DNA of 64,000 nucleotides. Origin: Pleomorphochaeta sp963678575 (GTDB taxonomy: Bacteria; Spirochaetota; Spirochaetia; Sphaerochaetales; Sphaerochaetaceae). Shown here one piece after another: positions 8,460 through 16,862 of this stretch. Location of the stretch: contig CAXXHV010000002.1 in assembly GCA_963678575.2 (NCBI GenBank), forward strand, positions 1,116,001 to 1,180,000, in the 5' to 3' direction. The position numbers were made by a program, and so were the translations under genes. Position 1 is the stretch's first letter. Each line of letters begins with the position of its first letter. Under the pieces are notes generated by a model. That model was not told the DNA's origin. It saw only the letters and a list, made by a program, of their open reading frames with translations, and made no database searches.

Positions 8460-9321
8460 TTTTACTCTCCCCTAATTTATTTAGAGCAATAGAAAATATT
8501 AAAATAATAATAAATAATATATAGCTCATTGCAGCAGAGTAGCCCATCTTAAAATATAAGAATCCTGTTTCATAAATATATTGAATTAATACACGTGTTT
8601 TTCCATAAGGTCCTCCGCCAGTCATTACAAAAACTTGTCCAAATACATTAAAGGAAGCAATTACTTGTAAAATTAAGCAAAGAACTATTGTAGGTTTTAA
8701 TAAAGGGATTGTGATGCTCTTTATTTTTTGAAAGTATGAAGCTCCATCAATTTCAGCACTTTCAAAAACTTCTTTTGATATTTGCTTTATTCCAGCAGAC
8801 AACAAAATCATATTAAAACCTGAAGTCCACCAAAAGGTTGCAATACAAACTGACCACATAGCCCAAGCGGGATCTGTTAACCAACCAATCCCATCTATAT
8901 TAAAAATGGATAAAACATGGTTAATTAACCCATATTGTTTTTGAAATAGCCAAGCCCAAAGAGTCGATACTACTGTCATTGAAAAAATGTATGGTAAGAA
9001 AAATACATTTTCGCCAATTTTTTTAAATGGTGATTTTGAATTTACAAACAAAGCCATCAAAAATCCAATAATCAATAAAATAGGTGTTGTAATAAAAACA
9101 AATTCTAAAGTATGAAGTAAGGAAGTATAAAAAGTTTGATCTTTAAATAATTTAATATAATTTGCAAAACCTAAAAATTTCTTACTAGATAAAATATCCC
9201 ATTTAAAAAAACTAATATAAAATCCATGTAATAATGGATATATCATAAACAATATAAAAACTAATATAAAAGGAAGAGCAAATAAATACCCATCCCGATT
9301 ATCTCTATTTCCTGGAATCAT
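8452..9321 (-). CDS. CUT1 sugar ABC permease, MalF type
   Basis: Inner-membrane partner of the MalG-type permease, 289 residues with about six helices and an EAA loop at 187-208 (FESAEIDGASYFQKIKSITI). The motif GGGPYGKTRVL near residue 235 is typical of this half of CUT1 pairs. The start ATG follows AGGGGAG. A strong hairpin (9346-9372) separates it from the binding-protein gene. Substrate probably an oligosaccharide or other glycoside, not identifiable from sequence. Confidence 0.92.
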   Translation of the reverse strand: MIPGNRDNRDGYLFALPFILVFILFMIYPLLHGFYISFFKWDILSSKKFLGFANYIKLFKDQTFYTSLLHTLEFVFITTPILLIIGFLMALFVNSKSPFKKIGENVFFLPYIFSMTVVSTLWAWLFQKQYGLINHVLSIFNIDGIGWLTDPAWAMWSVCIATFWWTSGFNMILLSAGIKQISKEVFESAEIDGASYFQKIKSITIPLLKPTIVLCLILQVIASFNVFGQVFVMTGGGPYGKTRVLIQYIYETGFLYFKMGYSAAMSYILFIIILIFSIALNKLGESKNE

Positions 9322-9345
9322 AAATCTCCCCTGAAGCTAATAAGA

Positions 9346-9372
9346 TTGAGTGGAAGATTATCTTCCACTCAA
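9346..9372 (-). promoter_or_regulatory. Perfect hairpin after binding-protein gene (no T-run)
   Basis: Inverted repeat TTGAGTGGAAGA / TCTTCCACTCAA, 12-bp perfect stem with a 3-base loop. It starts 11 bases after the binding-protein stop. Reading leftward it is followed by TCTTATTAGC rather than a T-run, so it is more likely an mRNA-stabilising or processing element than a terminator. Similar unrelated hairpins occupy five other binding-protein junctions here. Confidence 0.75.
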
Positions 9373-9383
9373 CTAAGCTCAAA

Positions 9384-10661
9384 TTAATTATATGTTGAAA
9401 TAATATCGTTAACTTTTGCTTCCATTTGATCTAAAGCTTTTGTAGGTTCACTATTATTTGCAACAGCATATTCTAATAAATCAGACATAACAGCATATAT
9501 TTCATTCCAAGCAGCTGTATCAGGAGGTGCTACTGTTGAAGCTGCAGCTCCAGCGTAGTCAGCTCTATATGGTAGAGCTTTAAATTCTGCACTGTTTTGT
9601 ACAGAGACTCTTGTTGGAATATGACCAGCTTTAGCCCACATTTGACCATTTTCAGTAATCCAAAGCATACATTCAATTATTGCTTCAACATGTTCTTTAT
9701 TCTGTGCTTTAGAAGCAGGAATTGCTAGAGTATGGCTACCACCCCAAGCAGCTGGCTTTCCAACTAAGCCTGGAAGAGGAACAGCAACAAAATCTAAATT
9801 ACTTGCACTTTCAAAAGTACCAGTTGCCCATACTCCATTAAAATGGAATGCAGCTTCTCCTAATTTAAATGAATTAACTGAGGTATCATAATCTAAACCT
9901 TTTGGAGTAACCCCATATTTATTAACCATATCTTCAAGAGCTTTTAATGCTACAACACCTTTTTCATTATTAAATGCAGCTTTTGTATTATCTGCATTTA
10001 ACATTGATCCACCTTGTTGATACATCATAGAAAAGAATAATCTAGTAAGAGTATAAGCTTTATATACAGCTGTTGTATTATCACAAGCTATTCCCATCTT
10101 ACCTGTTTTCTCTTCAACTGCTTTAGCAGCCTTGATTAATTGATCATAGTTTGTAGGGATTTCATTAACTCCAGCTTCTTTTAATAAAGCCTTATTTACA
10201 TACATAATAAGAGGGTGAACATCTAAAGGAAGTGCATAAGTAGATCCATCAAATTGACATGCTTTTAATGGAGCTTCAACAAAATCACTTATTGGAGCAT
10301 TCATATCATTAAAATAAGAATCAAGAGCAAGTAATTGATTACTTGGGATATAATTCCTTAAATTAGCTTGATGAACAACAACTAAATCAGGAGCATTACC
10401 AGCTGCTAAAGCTGCTGTTAATTTAGTATAGTAGTTATCAAATTTAACAGTATCAGTTGTCATTTTTATATCTGTATGAGTATTATTAAACTCATCAATA
10501 ATAGCATTAAAATACTCCCCATCTCCTCCTGTAAATAATGACCAAAAGCTTACTTCAATTGGACCTTCTTTTTTTTCACTCTCTTTTGCACCATTCGCGA
10601 ATGCAAAACCAAAACTACACATTATTAATAATAATGTAACAACAGTTTTTCTAATTTTCAT
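9384..10661 (-). CDS. Sugar ABC transporter substrate-binding protein (family 1)
   Basis: Periplasmic binding protein of 425 residues, MalE/UgpB-like. The signal peptide ends GFAFA before NGAKESEKKEG, with no lipobox cysteine. SBP family-1 features include VSFWSLFTGGDGEYF at the N-terminus, the hinge region YALPLDVHPLIMYVNK, and FHFNGVWATGTFE. The ATG follows AAGGAGG. It is the second gene of the lacI-led operon and first of the importer, 31 bases after lacI. Confidence 0.92.
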   Translation of the reverse strand: MKIRKTVVTLLLIMCSFGFAFANGAKESEKKEGPIEVSFWSLFTGGDGEYFNAIIDEFNNTHTDIKMTTDTVKFDNYYTKLTAALAAGNAPDLVVVHQANLRNYIPSNQLLALDSYFNDMNAPISDFVEAPLKACQFDGSTYALPLDVHPLIMYVNKALLKEAGVNEIPTNYDQLIKAAKAVEEKTGKMGIACDNTTAVYKAYTLTRLFFSMMYQQGGSMLNADNTKAAFNNEKGVVALKALEDMVNKYGVTPKGLDYDTSVNSFKLGEAAFHFNGVWATGTFESASNLDFVAVPLPGLVGKPAAWGGSHTLAIPASKAQNKEHVEAIIECMLWITENGQMWAKAGHIPTRVSVQNSAEFKALPYRADYAGAAASTVAPPDTAAWNEIYAVMSDLLEYAVANNSEPTKALDQMEAKVNDIISTYN

Positions 10662-10692
10662 GATTCCTCCTTAAAACAATTACCATGACTTC

Positions 10693-11700
10693 TTATATTT
10701 CTTTTATAGATGAGTCTCTATAAATTATTCTCGTTCTAAGATTTTTTGGATTATACTCAAGTTCACTATCTTCAATATGTTGCATTAATTCATGAGTAGC
10801 CTCACAACCTAGAGCAAACTTTGGGACATCAACAGTACTAATACTAGGATTAAAAAATTGAGAAATTTTTAAATTATCAAAACCAAAAACTTCTACTTCA
10901 TTTGGAACTTCAAAATTATTTTCCTTTAAAGACTTTAATACTCCCATTGCCACTAAATCATTAAAGCAACAAATTGCACTGAATTTTAGACTCATATTTA
11001 TTGCTTTATTTACAGCTGCATAGCCATCTTCTATATGACCATCGGTTGGGATAATAAAATTATTATTAACTTCAATATTATGTTTTGCTAAAGTATCTTT
11101 ATAAGCATTTAATCTTTCATAAGTATTACTAACATTTTCAGGACCGCTTAGATATAATATATTTTTATGACCTTTATTTATTAAATCTTCAACAACTTCA
11201 CTTTGAGCTAAATAATCTTCATGTAGTATTGAATGATTTTCCATATTTTTTATTACTCTTCCAAGAAATAAATAAGGAATATTAATTCTTGAATATAATT
11301 TATACAAACTCTCATCATCATATACAGGAACAATTAACATTCCATCCACATGCCTACTACAAAATAGTTTTACATATTTTTTTTCTTCTTCAGGACTCTC
11401 TCCTGTATTAACCAATAAAATATTATAATTATAATTTTTTGCGGTTGCTTCTATTCCTCTTACAACTTCAGCAAAAAAAGGATTAGAAGAATCTGCTGTA
11501 ATTACTCCAATAATATTAGAATGTTTCAATCTCATACTTGATGCTAAAGAATTATTTATATATCCCATATCATCAGCTTTATCACAAATAATTTTTCTTG
11601 TTTCTTCACTTATTCTAGTATCATTTCTCAAAGATCTTGAAACTGTATTTATGGAAAAGCCTGTAGCTTTTGCAATGTCTTTCATTAATATTGATTTCAT
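10693..11700 (-). CDS. LacI-family transcriptional regulator of the 4.1-11.7 kb operon
   Basis: 335 residues: N-terminal helix-turn-helix and hinge (MKDIAKATGFSINTVSRSL, then INNSLASSMR), followed by a periplasmic-binding-protein-like sugar domain starting IIGVITADSSNPFFAEVVRG. It heads the leftward operon and a perfect 18-bp palindrome lies 77 bases upstream, so it probably represses itself and the operon until the sugar binds. Neither ATG (11700, 11685) has a Shine-Dalgarno sequence. A promoter whose -10 box ends 6 bases before 11700 supports that start and a leaderless mRNA. Confidence 0.93.
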   Translation of the reverse strand: MKSILMKDIAKATGFSINTVSRSLRNDTRISEETRKIICDKADDMGYINNSLASSMRLKHSNIIGVITADSSNPFFAEVVRGIEATAKNYNYNILLVNTGESPEEEKKYVKLFCSRHVDGMLIVPVYDDESLYKLYSRINIPYLFLGRVIKNMENHSILHEDYLAQSEVVEDLINKGHKNILYLSGPENVSNTYERLNAYKDTLAKHNIEVNNNFIIPTDGHIEDGYAAVNKAINMSLKFSAICCFNDLVAMGVLKSLKENNFEVPNEVEVFGFDNLKISQFFNPSISTVDVPKFALGCEATHELMQHIEDSELEYNPKNLRTRIIYRDSSIKEI

Positions 11701-11706
11701 AGGTTA

Positions 11707-11735
11707 ATAATAGCATCTAATAATCTAATTGGCAA
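11707..11735 (-). promoter_or_regulatory. Promoter of the lacI-led operon, predicted leaderless
   Basis: On the minus strand: -35 TTGCCA (11730-11735), 17-base spacer, -10 TATTAT (11707-11712), then 6 bases to the ATG at 11700. The spacing matches that in front of the ArsR-type gene at 2563. Confidence 0.6.
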
Positions 11736-11776
11736 GAAAATATTTTACTTAATTTCTTATAAGACAAGAAATTAAC

Positions 11777-11794
11777 TAGATTAACGTTAATCTA
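11777..11794. promoter_or_regulatory. LacI-type operator, perfect palindrome with central CG
   Basis: TAGATTAACGTTAATCTA is an 18-bp perfect palindrome with the central CG typical of LacI/GalR-family sites. It lies about 40 bp upstream of the lacI -35 box. The adjacent lacI gene product is the obvious ligand. Confidence 0.7.
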
Positions 11795-12027
11795 ATGACT
11801 AGGAATATCGTTAATATTTACTGTAATACTTATATCTAAAATGCACTGATTCTGTATAAAAATGTTTTGATAAAATTAGTTAATTTATTAAGAGTAATGC
11901 TTTTATTTCTTTTTTAAATTTTATATTTTTTGTATTAAGCATGATTTTTATGTAGATATCAAAAAATATAATTAATCATATATTTAATTTATTTATCAAT
12001 GTATCTTTTTTTAAGAATTTAAAAAAC

Positions 12028-12057
12028 TTGCAAATTAGGCTATATCAGATTTATTAT
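12028..12057 (+). promoter_or_regulatory. Promoter of the sensor kinase, predicted leaderless
   Basis: -35 TTGCAA (12028-12033), 18-base spacer, -10 TATTAT (12052-12057), then 7 bases to the ATG at 12065. TATAAT at 12055-12060 overlaps it and would start transcription inside the codon. No Shine-Dalgarno sequence is present. Confidence 0.5.
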
Positions 12058-12064
12058 AATAGCT

Positions 12065-13714
12065 ATGAATTTTGAAAACCAACTTAGAAAAAATTTTACA
12101 ACCTTTTCAATCAAATTAATTTTTGTTGTTTTTATTTTATTTGTTTCAATAACTGTAATTATTAACTTAATACAAAAAAACATATATAAAACAGAAAGCA
12201 TTAATTATTTAAATAATACTTTTTTAGAATTAAATTATAAAATCTTTTCTCAAATGGAAAAGCATAATTCAAATGAAGAATATTTAGAAGCAATTGAGAC
12301 AAAAACTTTAGATAAAAAATTAGTTTCTACTAATAATTATTCTTTCTCACAAAAAATGAATTTACGATATAATTATAATGTTTATGACGAAAATTTAAAT
12401 TCTGTATATGAAGAAATCTCTTTTTCAACTCTTCGTTATAAAATGTATTTAAATATAATGAAAGAAAGAATAGAAAATAATAATCCTTTACAATTTATAA
12501 TGTATAGCGATTTAAATAGTAATGATTCAAGTTTAATTTTCTATGGGGGGATTTATAAAGATGATAGACTTATTGGAATTGATACATACCTAATTGATAT
12601 AAATGATTTAAGTTATTACCTATTACCAAAATCTGGTAATTATATTATTGCTAATGAATTTGATACTGTTATTGCAAGCAATAACTACGGAATATTAAAT
12701 ACAGATGGGAATTTTAAATATGCAAAAAGTTATAAATTAAATGGTATTAAATACAAAGTTACAAGAGTAAAAAAAGAATACTATACAATATATTACTTAG
12801 AAGAAAGATTTAGTATTGAAAATTATTATTACTTATTCTTTTTTATTTTTGTTATTATTGCTTTTTTAATAATTCATTTTTCTAATACTGTTATTAAAAA
12901 AATCGCAAAAAAGAACTCTCAAAGTATTGAATCTATTATAAGTGATACCAATATAATCTCTTTAGGCAAATTAGATCATAAAATTAATGAAAATTTAGAT
13001 GGCGATTTTAAAAATTTATCAAAAAATATTAATGAGATGTTAAACAAATTAAATTCAGAAATTGAACTTAATAAAGAATTAAGCGAAACAAATTTAATAT
13101 TTGAAAAGAAAAAACTTGATTCTCAATTTGATCCACATTTCTTATATAATTCATTAGAAACAATAAGATATTCAATGCTTTTTGAAGTAAAAGAAACAGA
13201 AAAATATATACTAGAACTGAATTCTATATTAAGGTATTCAATCAATAATAATATTAACTACTCTTCTCTAGAAGATGATTTAACATATCTTAAAAAATAT
13301 CTAAATCTCTATAAATTTAGATTCAAAGAAAAACTTACTTATAATATTTCTATATCAGAGGAGATAAAACATATCTTAGTACCAAAACTATCTATTCAAC
13401 CATTAGTTGGAAATAGTATAAAATATGGATTTGAACAAAGTACTAAGGTTCATGTAAATATTACAGCTGAAATAATTAATAATGTATGTTATATTAGAGT
13501 ACATGATAATGGTGTTAGTATTAGTGATACAGTAATTAATGAGATAAAGGAAAATTGTAAAAAAACCAAAAATTTATCAAATCATATTGGTATTCATAAT
13601 GTACTAAGAAGATTTATGATTTTATATCCTGATTCAAAACTTGATGTCATTAAAGATGAATATGGGACAACTTTTGAAATTAGTTTTACTAAGAAGATAG
13701 AAAGCAATGTATAA
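12065..13714 (+). CDS. Membrane sensor histidine kinase (LytS/YesM class)
   Basis: 549 residues: membrane helix near 16-37, an extracytoplasmic sensor domain of about 210 residues, a second helix near 255-277 (FFFIFVIIAFLIIHF), a HAMP-like linker, then a His_kinase domain with phospho-acceptor H358 in FDPHFLYNSLETIRYS and a C-terminal ATPase domain (PLVGNSIKYGF; HDNGV; IGIHNVLRR). It overlaps the response-regulator gene by 8 bases. With that partner it probably senses an extracellular ligand and switches on the importer downstream. Confidence 0.9.
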   Translation: MNFENQLRKNFTTFSIKLIFVVFILFVSITVIINLIQKNIYKTESINYLNNTFLELNYKIFSQMEKHNSNEEYLEAIETKTLDKKLVSTNNYSFSQKMNLRYNYNVYDENLNSVYEEISFSTLRYKMYLNIMKERIENNNPLQFIMYSDLNSNDSSLIFYGGIYKDDRLIGIDTYLIDINDLSYYLLPKSGNYIIANEFDTVIASNNYGILNTDGNFKYAKSYKLNGIKYKVTRVKKEYYTIYYLEERFSIENYYYLFFFIFVIIAFLIIHFSNTVIKKIAKKNSQSIESIISDTNIISLGKLDHKINENLDGDFKNLSKNINEMLNKLNSEIELNKELSETNLIFEKKKLDSQFDPHFLYNSLETIRYSMLFEVKETEKYILELNSILRYSINNNINYSSLEDDLTYLKKYLNLYKFRFKEKLTYNISISEEIKHILVPKLSIQPLVGNSIKYGFEQSTKVHVNITAEIINNVCYIRVHDNGVSISDTVINEIKENCKKTKNLSNHIGIHNVLRRFMILYPDSKLDVIKDEYGTTFEISFTKKIESNV

Positions 13715-14462
13715 TGTAGTAATTTGTGAAGATGAAGATATTATTAGAAAAGGATTAATGTTTAGCTTTGACTTTAATAGTTTAGGTTTAATGGTAGTTT
13801 CCGATTTCGATAGTCCAATTGCTTGTCTTGAATATTTAAAAGATCATAAAGTTGATATTATTATCACAGATATAAAAATGCCTATGATGACTGGCTTAGA
13901 AATGATAAATCAAATTGAAGATAGGAAAAAATATGAATTTATCATATTGAGTGGCTATAGTGATTTTGAATATGCAAAAAAAGCAATTAGTTGTGGTGTT
14001 ACTGAATATTTAGTTAAACCTTTAGATCATAGTCTTTTAGAAATATCTTTAAAAAAAGCTATATCTAATCTCAATGATAAACACTTAATTAATAATGCAA
14101 AATTTCAAGTAAAAAATTTATCTAAAGTTTATACTGATGTAAATAAACAAGATGAATTAATACAAAAAATAATAATCTATATTAAAGATAATTATATGAA
14201 TAAAATTACTTTAAATGATGTTGCTAACGAATTCAACTATAGTGTTTCTTCAATAAAGAACAAGCTAAAACAAAATGATATTACATTCAATACAACATTA
14301 AATAGTTATAGAATTTATAAAGCTATTAATTTAATTAGTTTAAACAAATACCCTATTTATCAAATTGCAGAAATGGTGGGGTTTAATGATTATAAATATT
14401 TTTGCTCAAAATTCAAAAATTATACAGGTTATTCTGTAACAGAATTAGTAAAAAATAATTAA
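13707..14462 (+). CDS. Response regulator, AraC-type output (YesN class)
   Basis: 251 residues: receiver domain with acidic pocket CEDED, phospho-acceptor D55 in IIITDIKMP and conserved K in EYLVKPLD; then a C-terminal AraC helix-turn-helix pair (ITLNDVANEFNYSVSSIKNKL; YPIYQIAEMVGFNDYKYFCSKFK). It is shorter than many YesN proteins because the middle linker is minimal. Partner kinase overlaps upstream. The likely target is the importer operon starting at 14683. Confidence 0.9.
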   Translation: MYNVVICEDEDIIRKGLMFSFDFNSLGLMVVSDFDSPIACLEYLKDHKVDIIITDIKMPMMTGLEMINQIEDRKKYEFIILSGYSDFEYAKKAISCGVTEYLVKPLDHSLLEISLKKAISNLNDKHLINNAKFQVKNLSKVYTDVNKQDELIQKIIIYIKDNYMNKITLNDVANEFNYSVSSIKNKLKQNDITFNTTLNSYRIYKAINLISLNKYPIYQIAEMVGFNDYKYFCSKFKNYTGYSVTELVKNN

Positions 14463-14682
14463 TTAATTTATCATTAATTAACAAATCTGAGTTTGTTTCA
14501 TCAAGAAATAATTTTAAATCTCAAATTCTTTTCCTTTTAAGCAAAAGTGATATTTCTTTAACATTATTTCTAAAAGTTATAATAAAAATGTCTTTTTTTA
14601 CCCTAAAGAGTGTCCATTTATGGTATGTGAAACTGAAAATACTGATGTTAAAATTAAGTATCATTTATAAAGGAGATAACAA
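14463..14682. other. Intergenic region upstream of the Fbp/Afu-type importer
   Basis: 220 bases that should contain the importer promoter and the response-regulator site. No clear -35/-10 pair or strong palindrome was found. AAAGGAG precedes the ATG at 14683. Confidence 0.4.
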
Positions 14683-15714
14683 ATGAAAAAAATTTTAGTT
14701 ATTTTATTAGCTACTATGGTAACTATGAGCTTTGCTTTTGCACAAGGTGCACAAGAATCAACTACTTCTGAGGGACCAAAAACTTTAGTTGTATATTCAC
14801 CAAACTCTGAAGGTCTTATTCAAGCAGTTGAAAAACCATTTGAAGAAAAATATGGCATTTCTGTTGATATCATATCAGCAGGTACTGGAGAATGTTTAAA
14901 AAGAATTGAATCAGAAAGAAATGATCCTCAAGGAGATGTAATGTATGGTGGAAGCTATGCAACTCTTTTAGGTAATAAAGATTTATTTGAAAATTACGTA
15001 AGTAAGAATGATGCAAATTTAGTTGAAGCTTACAGAAATGAAAGCGGTTATGTAACAAAAAATACTCTAGATGGTAGTGTTCTTGTTTATAATAAAACCA
15101 AATTGGCTGAAAAATTACCTGGTGTTACTATTAAAGGTTATCAAGATATAATCAAATATGGTCCTCAATTAGAAGGTCAAATTGTATCTGGAGACCCTTC
15201 AAAATCATCTAGTTCTTTCGCTCATTTAACAAACATGTTAATTGACTTTGGTGGTTATGAAAGTGATGCTGCTTGGGCTAAAGTTGCTGAAATTTTCAAA
15301 TATACAAAAGTTTTAGGTTCTTCTTCAGCTGTTTGGAAAGGTGTTAGAGATGGTGAATACACAATCGGTTTATCCTATGAAGACCCTTGCTTAACATTAA
15401 TCAATGATGGTGCTGATGTTGGCGTTGTTTACATGGAAGAAGGCACAGTATTCTTACCAGCTGGTAGTGCAATTATTAAAGGTGCTAAAAATTTAGAAGC
15501 TGCTAAATTATTCATTGACTTTATTACTTCCAAAGAAGTTCAAGATGTATACGGAATGACTTTAACAAATCGCCCAGTTTACAAAAATGTAAAAACTGCT
15601 GATTACATGAAACCAATTGATCAAATTAATGTTAAAAATGAAGATACAGCTTATGTTACAGCTAATAAACAAGAACTTGTAGATCGTTATATCGATATGT
15701 TCACAAGTCTATAA
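14683..15714 (+). CDS. ABC substrate-binding protein, Fbp/Afu (iron or sugar-phosphate) family
   Basis: Periplasmic binding protein of 343 residues. The signal peptide ends MSFAFA before QGAQESTTSEG; no lipobox. The fold signature is that of the ferric-iron/FutA-AfuA group: LVVYSPNSEGLIQAVEKPF, then GDVMYGGSYATL and LSYEDPC. Members bind Fe(III), thiamine, phosphonates or hexose phosphates. The iron-binding Tyr pair of FbpA is not evident, and control by a YesMN-type two-component system favours an organic ligand such as a sugar phosphate. The ATG follows AAAGGAG. Confidence 0.85.
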   Translation: MKKILVILLATMVTMSFAFAQGAQESTTSEGPKTLVVYSPNSEGLIQAVEKPFEEKYGISVDIISAGTGECLKRIESERNDPQGDVMYGGSYATLLGNKDLFENYVSKNDANLVEAYRNESGYVTKNTLDGSVLVYNKTKLAEKLPGVTIKGYQDIIKYGPQLEGQIVSGDPSKSSSSFAHLTNMLIDFGGYESDAAWAKVAEIFKYTKVLGSSSAVWKGVRDGEYTIGLSYEDPCLTLINDGADVGVVYMEEGTVFLPAGSAIIKGAKNLEAAKLFIDFITSKEVQDVYGMTLTNRPVYKNVKTADYMKPIDQINVKNEDTAYVTANKQELVDRYIDMFTSL

Positions 15715-15733
15715 TATCAATTTAAAAAAATAC

Positions 15734-15773
15734 TATAAACATAAAAGGAGCTTAGTCTTCTTTTATGTTTATA
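15734..15773 (+). promoter_or_regulatory. Hairpin between binding-protein and ATPase genes (no T-run)
   Basis: Stem TATAAACATAAAAG / CTTTTATGTTTATA, extended inward by three more pairs (one G-U) to a 6-base loop. It starts 20 bases after the binding-protein stop and ends 18 bases before the ATPase start. ATTAATGAGG follows, not a T-run, so read-through to the ATPase is expected. Confidence 0.7.
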
Positions 15774-15791
15774 ATTAATGAGGAAAGATTT

Positions 15792-16862
15792 ATGAGTGTA
15801 GCAATAAACATAGAACATGCATTAAAAGCATACGGCAAAAATGTAATTATTCCAGATTTGGATGTTCAAATTAAGGATAAAGAATTTTTTACTTTATTAG
15901 GACCTTCTGGATGTGGTAAAACAACATTATTAAGAATGATAGCTGGTTTTAATACAATTGAAGGTGGAGATTTCTATTTTGATGACAATAGAATAAATGA
16001 GTTAGATCCTAGCAAAAGAAATATTGGTATGGTATTCCAAAACTATGCTATATTCCCTCATTTATCAGTTAGAGAAAATGTTGAATTTGGATTAAAAAAT
16101 AGACATTACGACAAATCAGAAATTGGTCCTTTAGCAGATAAATTCTTAAAACTAATGCAAATTTACGAATATAAAGACAGAATGCCAGAAAGATTATCTG
16201 GTGGTCAACAACAAAGAGTTGCCTTAGCTCGTGCTCTTGTTATTATGCCTGATGTGCTCTTAATGGATGAACCATTATCAAACCTTGATGCAAAATTACG
16301 CCTTGAAATGCGTCAAGCAATAAGAGATATTCAAAGAGAAGTTGGAATTACTACAATATATGTAACACATGATCAAGAAGAAGCTATGGCTATAAGTGAT
16401 AGAATTGCTGTTATGAATTATGGTGTTATTCAGCAAATTGGAAGACCTCAGGACATTTATCATCGTCCTACAAATGAATTTGTTGCAAGTTTTATTGGTA
16501 GGACAAATATGATAACAGGAAAATGTAATAAAAATGAAGTTACTATTTTAAATCATAGTGTTAAATTTAATAATATTGATTTTACAGGTGATGTTAAAGT
16601 ATCTATTCGTCCTGAAGAATTTATTATTACAGATGATACTAACGCTATTCCAGCCGTAATTAAAGATACAATATTCTTAGGATTAAATACTCACTTCTTT
16701 ATGGAATTACCAAACAAACAAATTGTTGAAATTATCAAAGAAAGTATGATAAATAATGCAAATGAAACAGGCAAAACTGTTTATCTTACTATAAACACTG
16801 CTAAAGTAAACGTATTTAGTGAAGATGGTAAAACAAATTTGGTGATTGCCTATGAAAAATAA
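15792..16862 (+). CDS. ABC transporter ATPase, Fbp/Afu family
   Basis: Cytoplasmic ATPase of 356 residues powering the importer. Walker A GPSGCGKTT (37-45), Q-loop FQNYAIF (81-87), signature LSGGQQQR (135-142), Walker B VLLMDEP and the switch THDQEEA are all intact; residues 240-356 form a TOBE-like regulatory domain. The ATG at 15792 is chosen over an in-frame upstream ATG at 15765 because GAGGAAAG lies at the right distance and the upstream ATG is inside the hairpin. It overlaps the permease gene by 11 bases. Confidence 0.92.
   Translation: MSVAINIEHALKAYGKNVIIPDLDVQIKDKEFFTLLGPSGCGKTTLLRMIAGFNTIEGGDFYFDDNRINELDPSKRNIGMVFQNYAIFPHLSVRENVEFGLKNRHYDKSEIGPLADKFLKLMQIYEYKDRMPERLSGGQQQRVALARALVIMPDVLLMDEPLSNLDAKLRLEMRQAIRDIQREVGITTIYVTHDQEEAMAISDRIAVMNYGVIQQIGRPQDIYHRPTNEFVASFIGRTNMITGKCNKNEVTILNHSVKFNNIDFTGDVKVSIRPEEFIITDDTNAIPAVIKDTIFLGLNTHFFMELPNKQIVEIIKESMINNANETGKTVYLTINTAKVNVFSEDGKTNLVIAYEK

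Larger units (their letters stand above)
11701..12064. other. Divergent intergenic region, lacI operon / sensor kinase
   Basis: 364 bases holding the lacI promoter (11707-11735), the LacI-type operator (11777-11794) and the kinase promoter (12028-12057). The middle, about 11800-12027, is AT-rich and shows nothing I can name. Confidence 0.6.
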
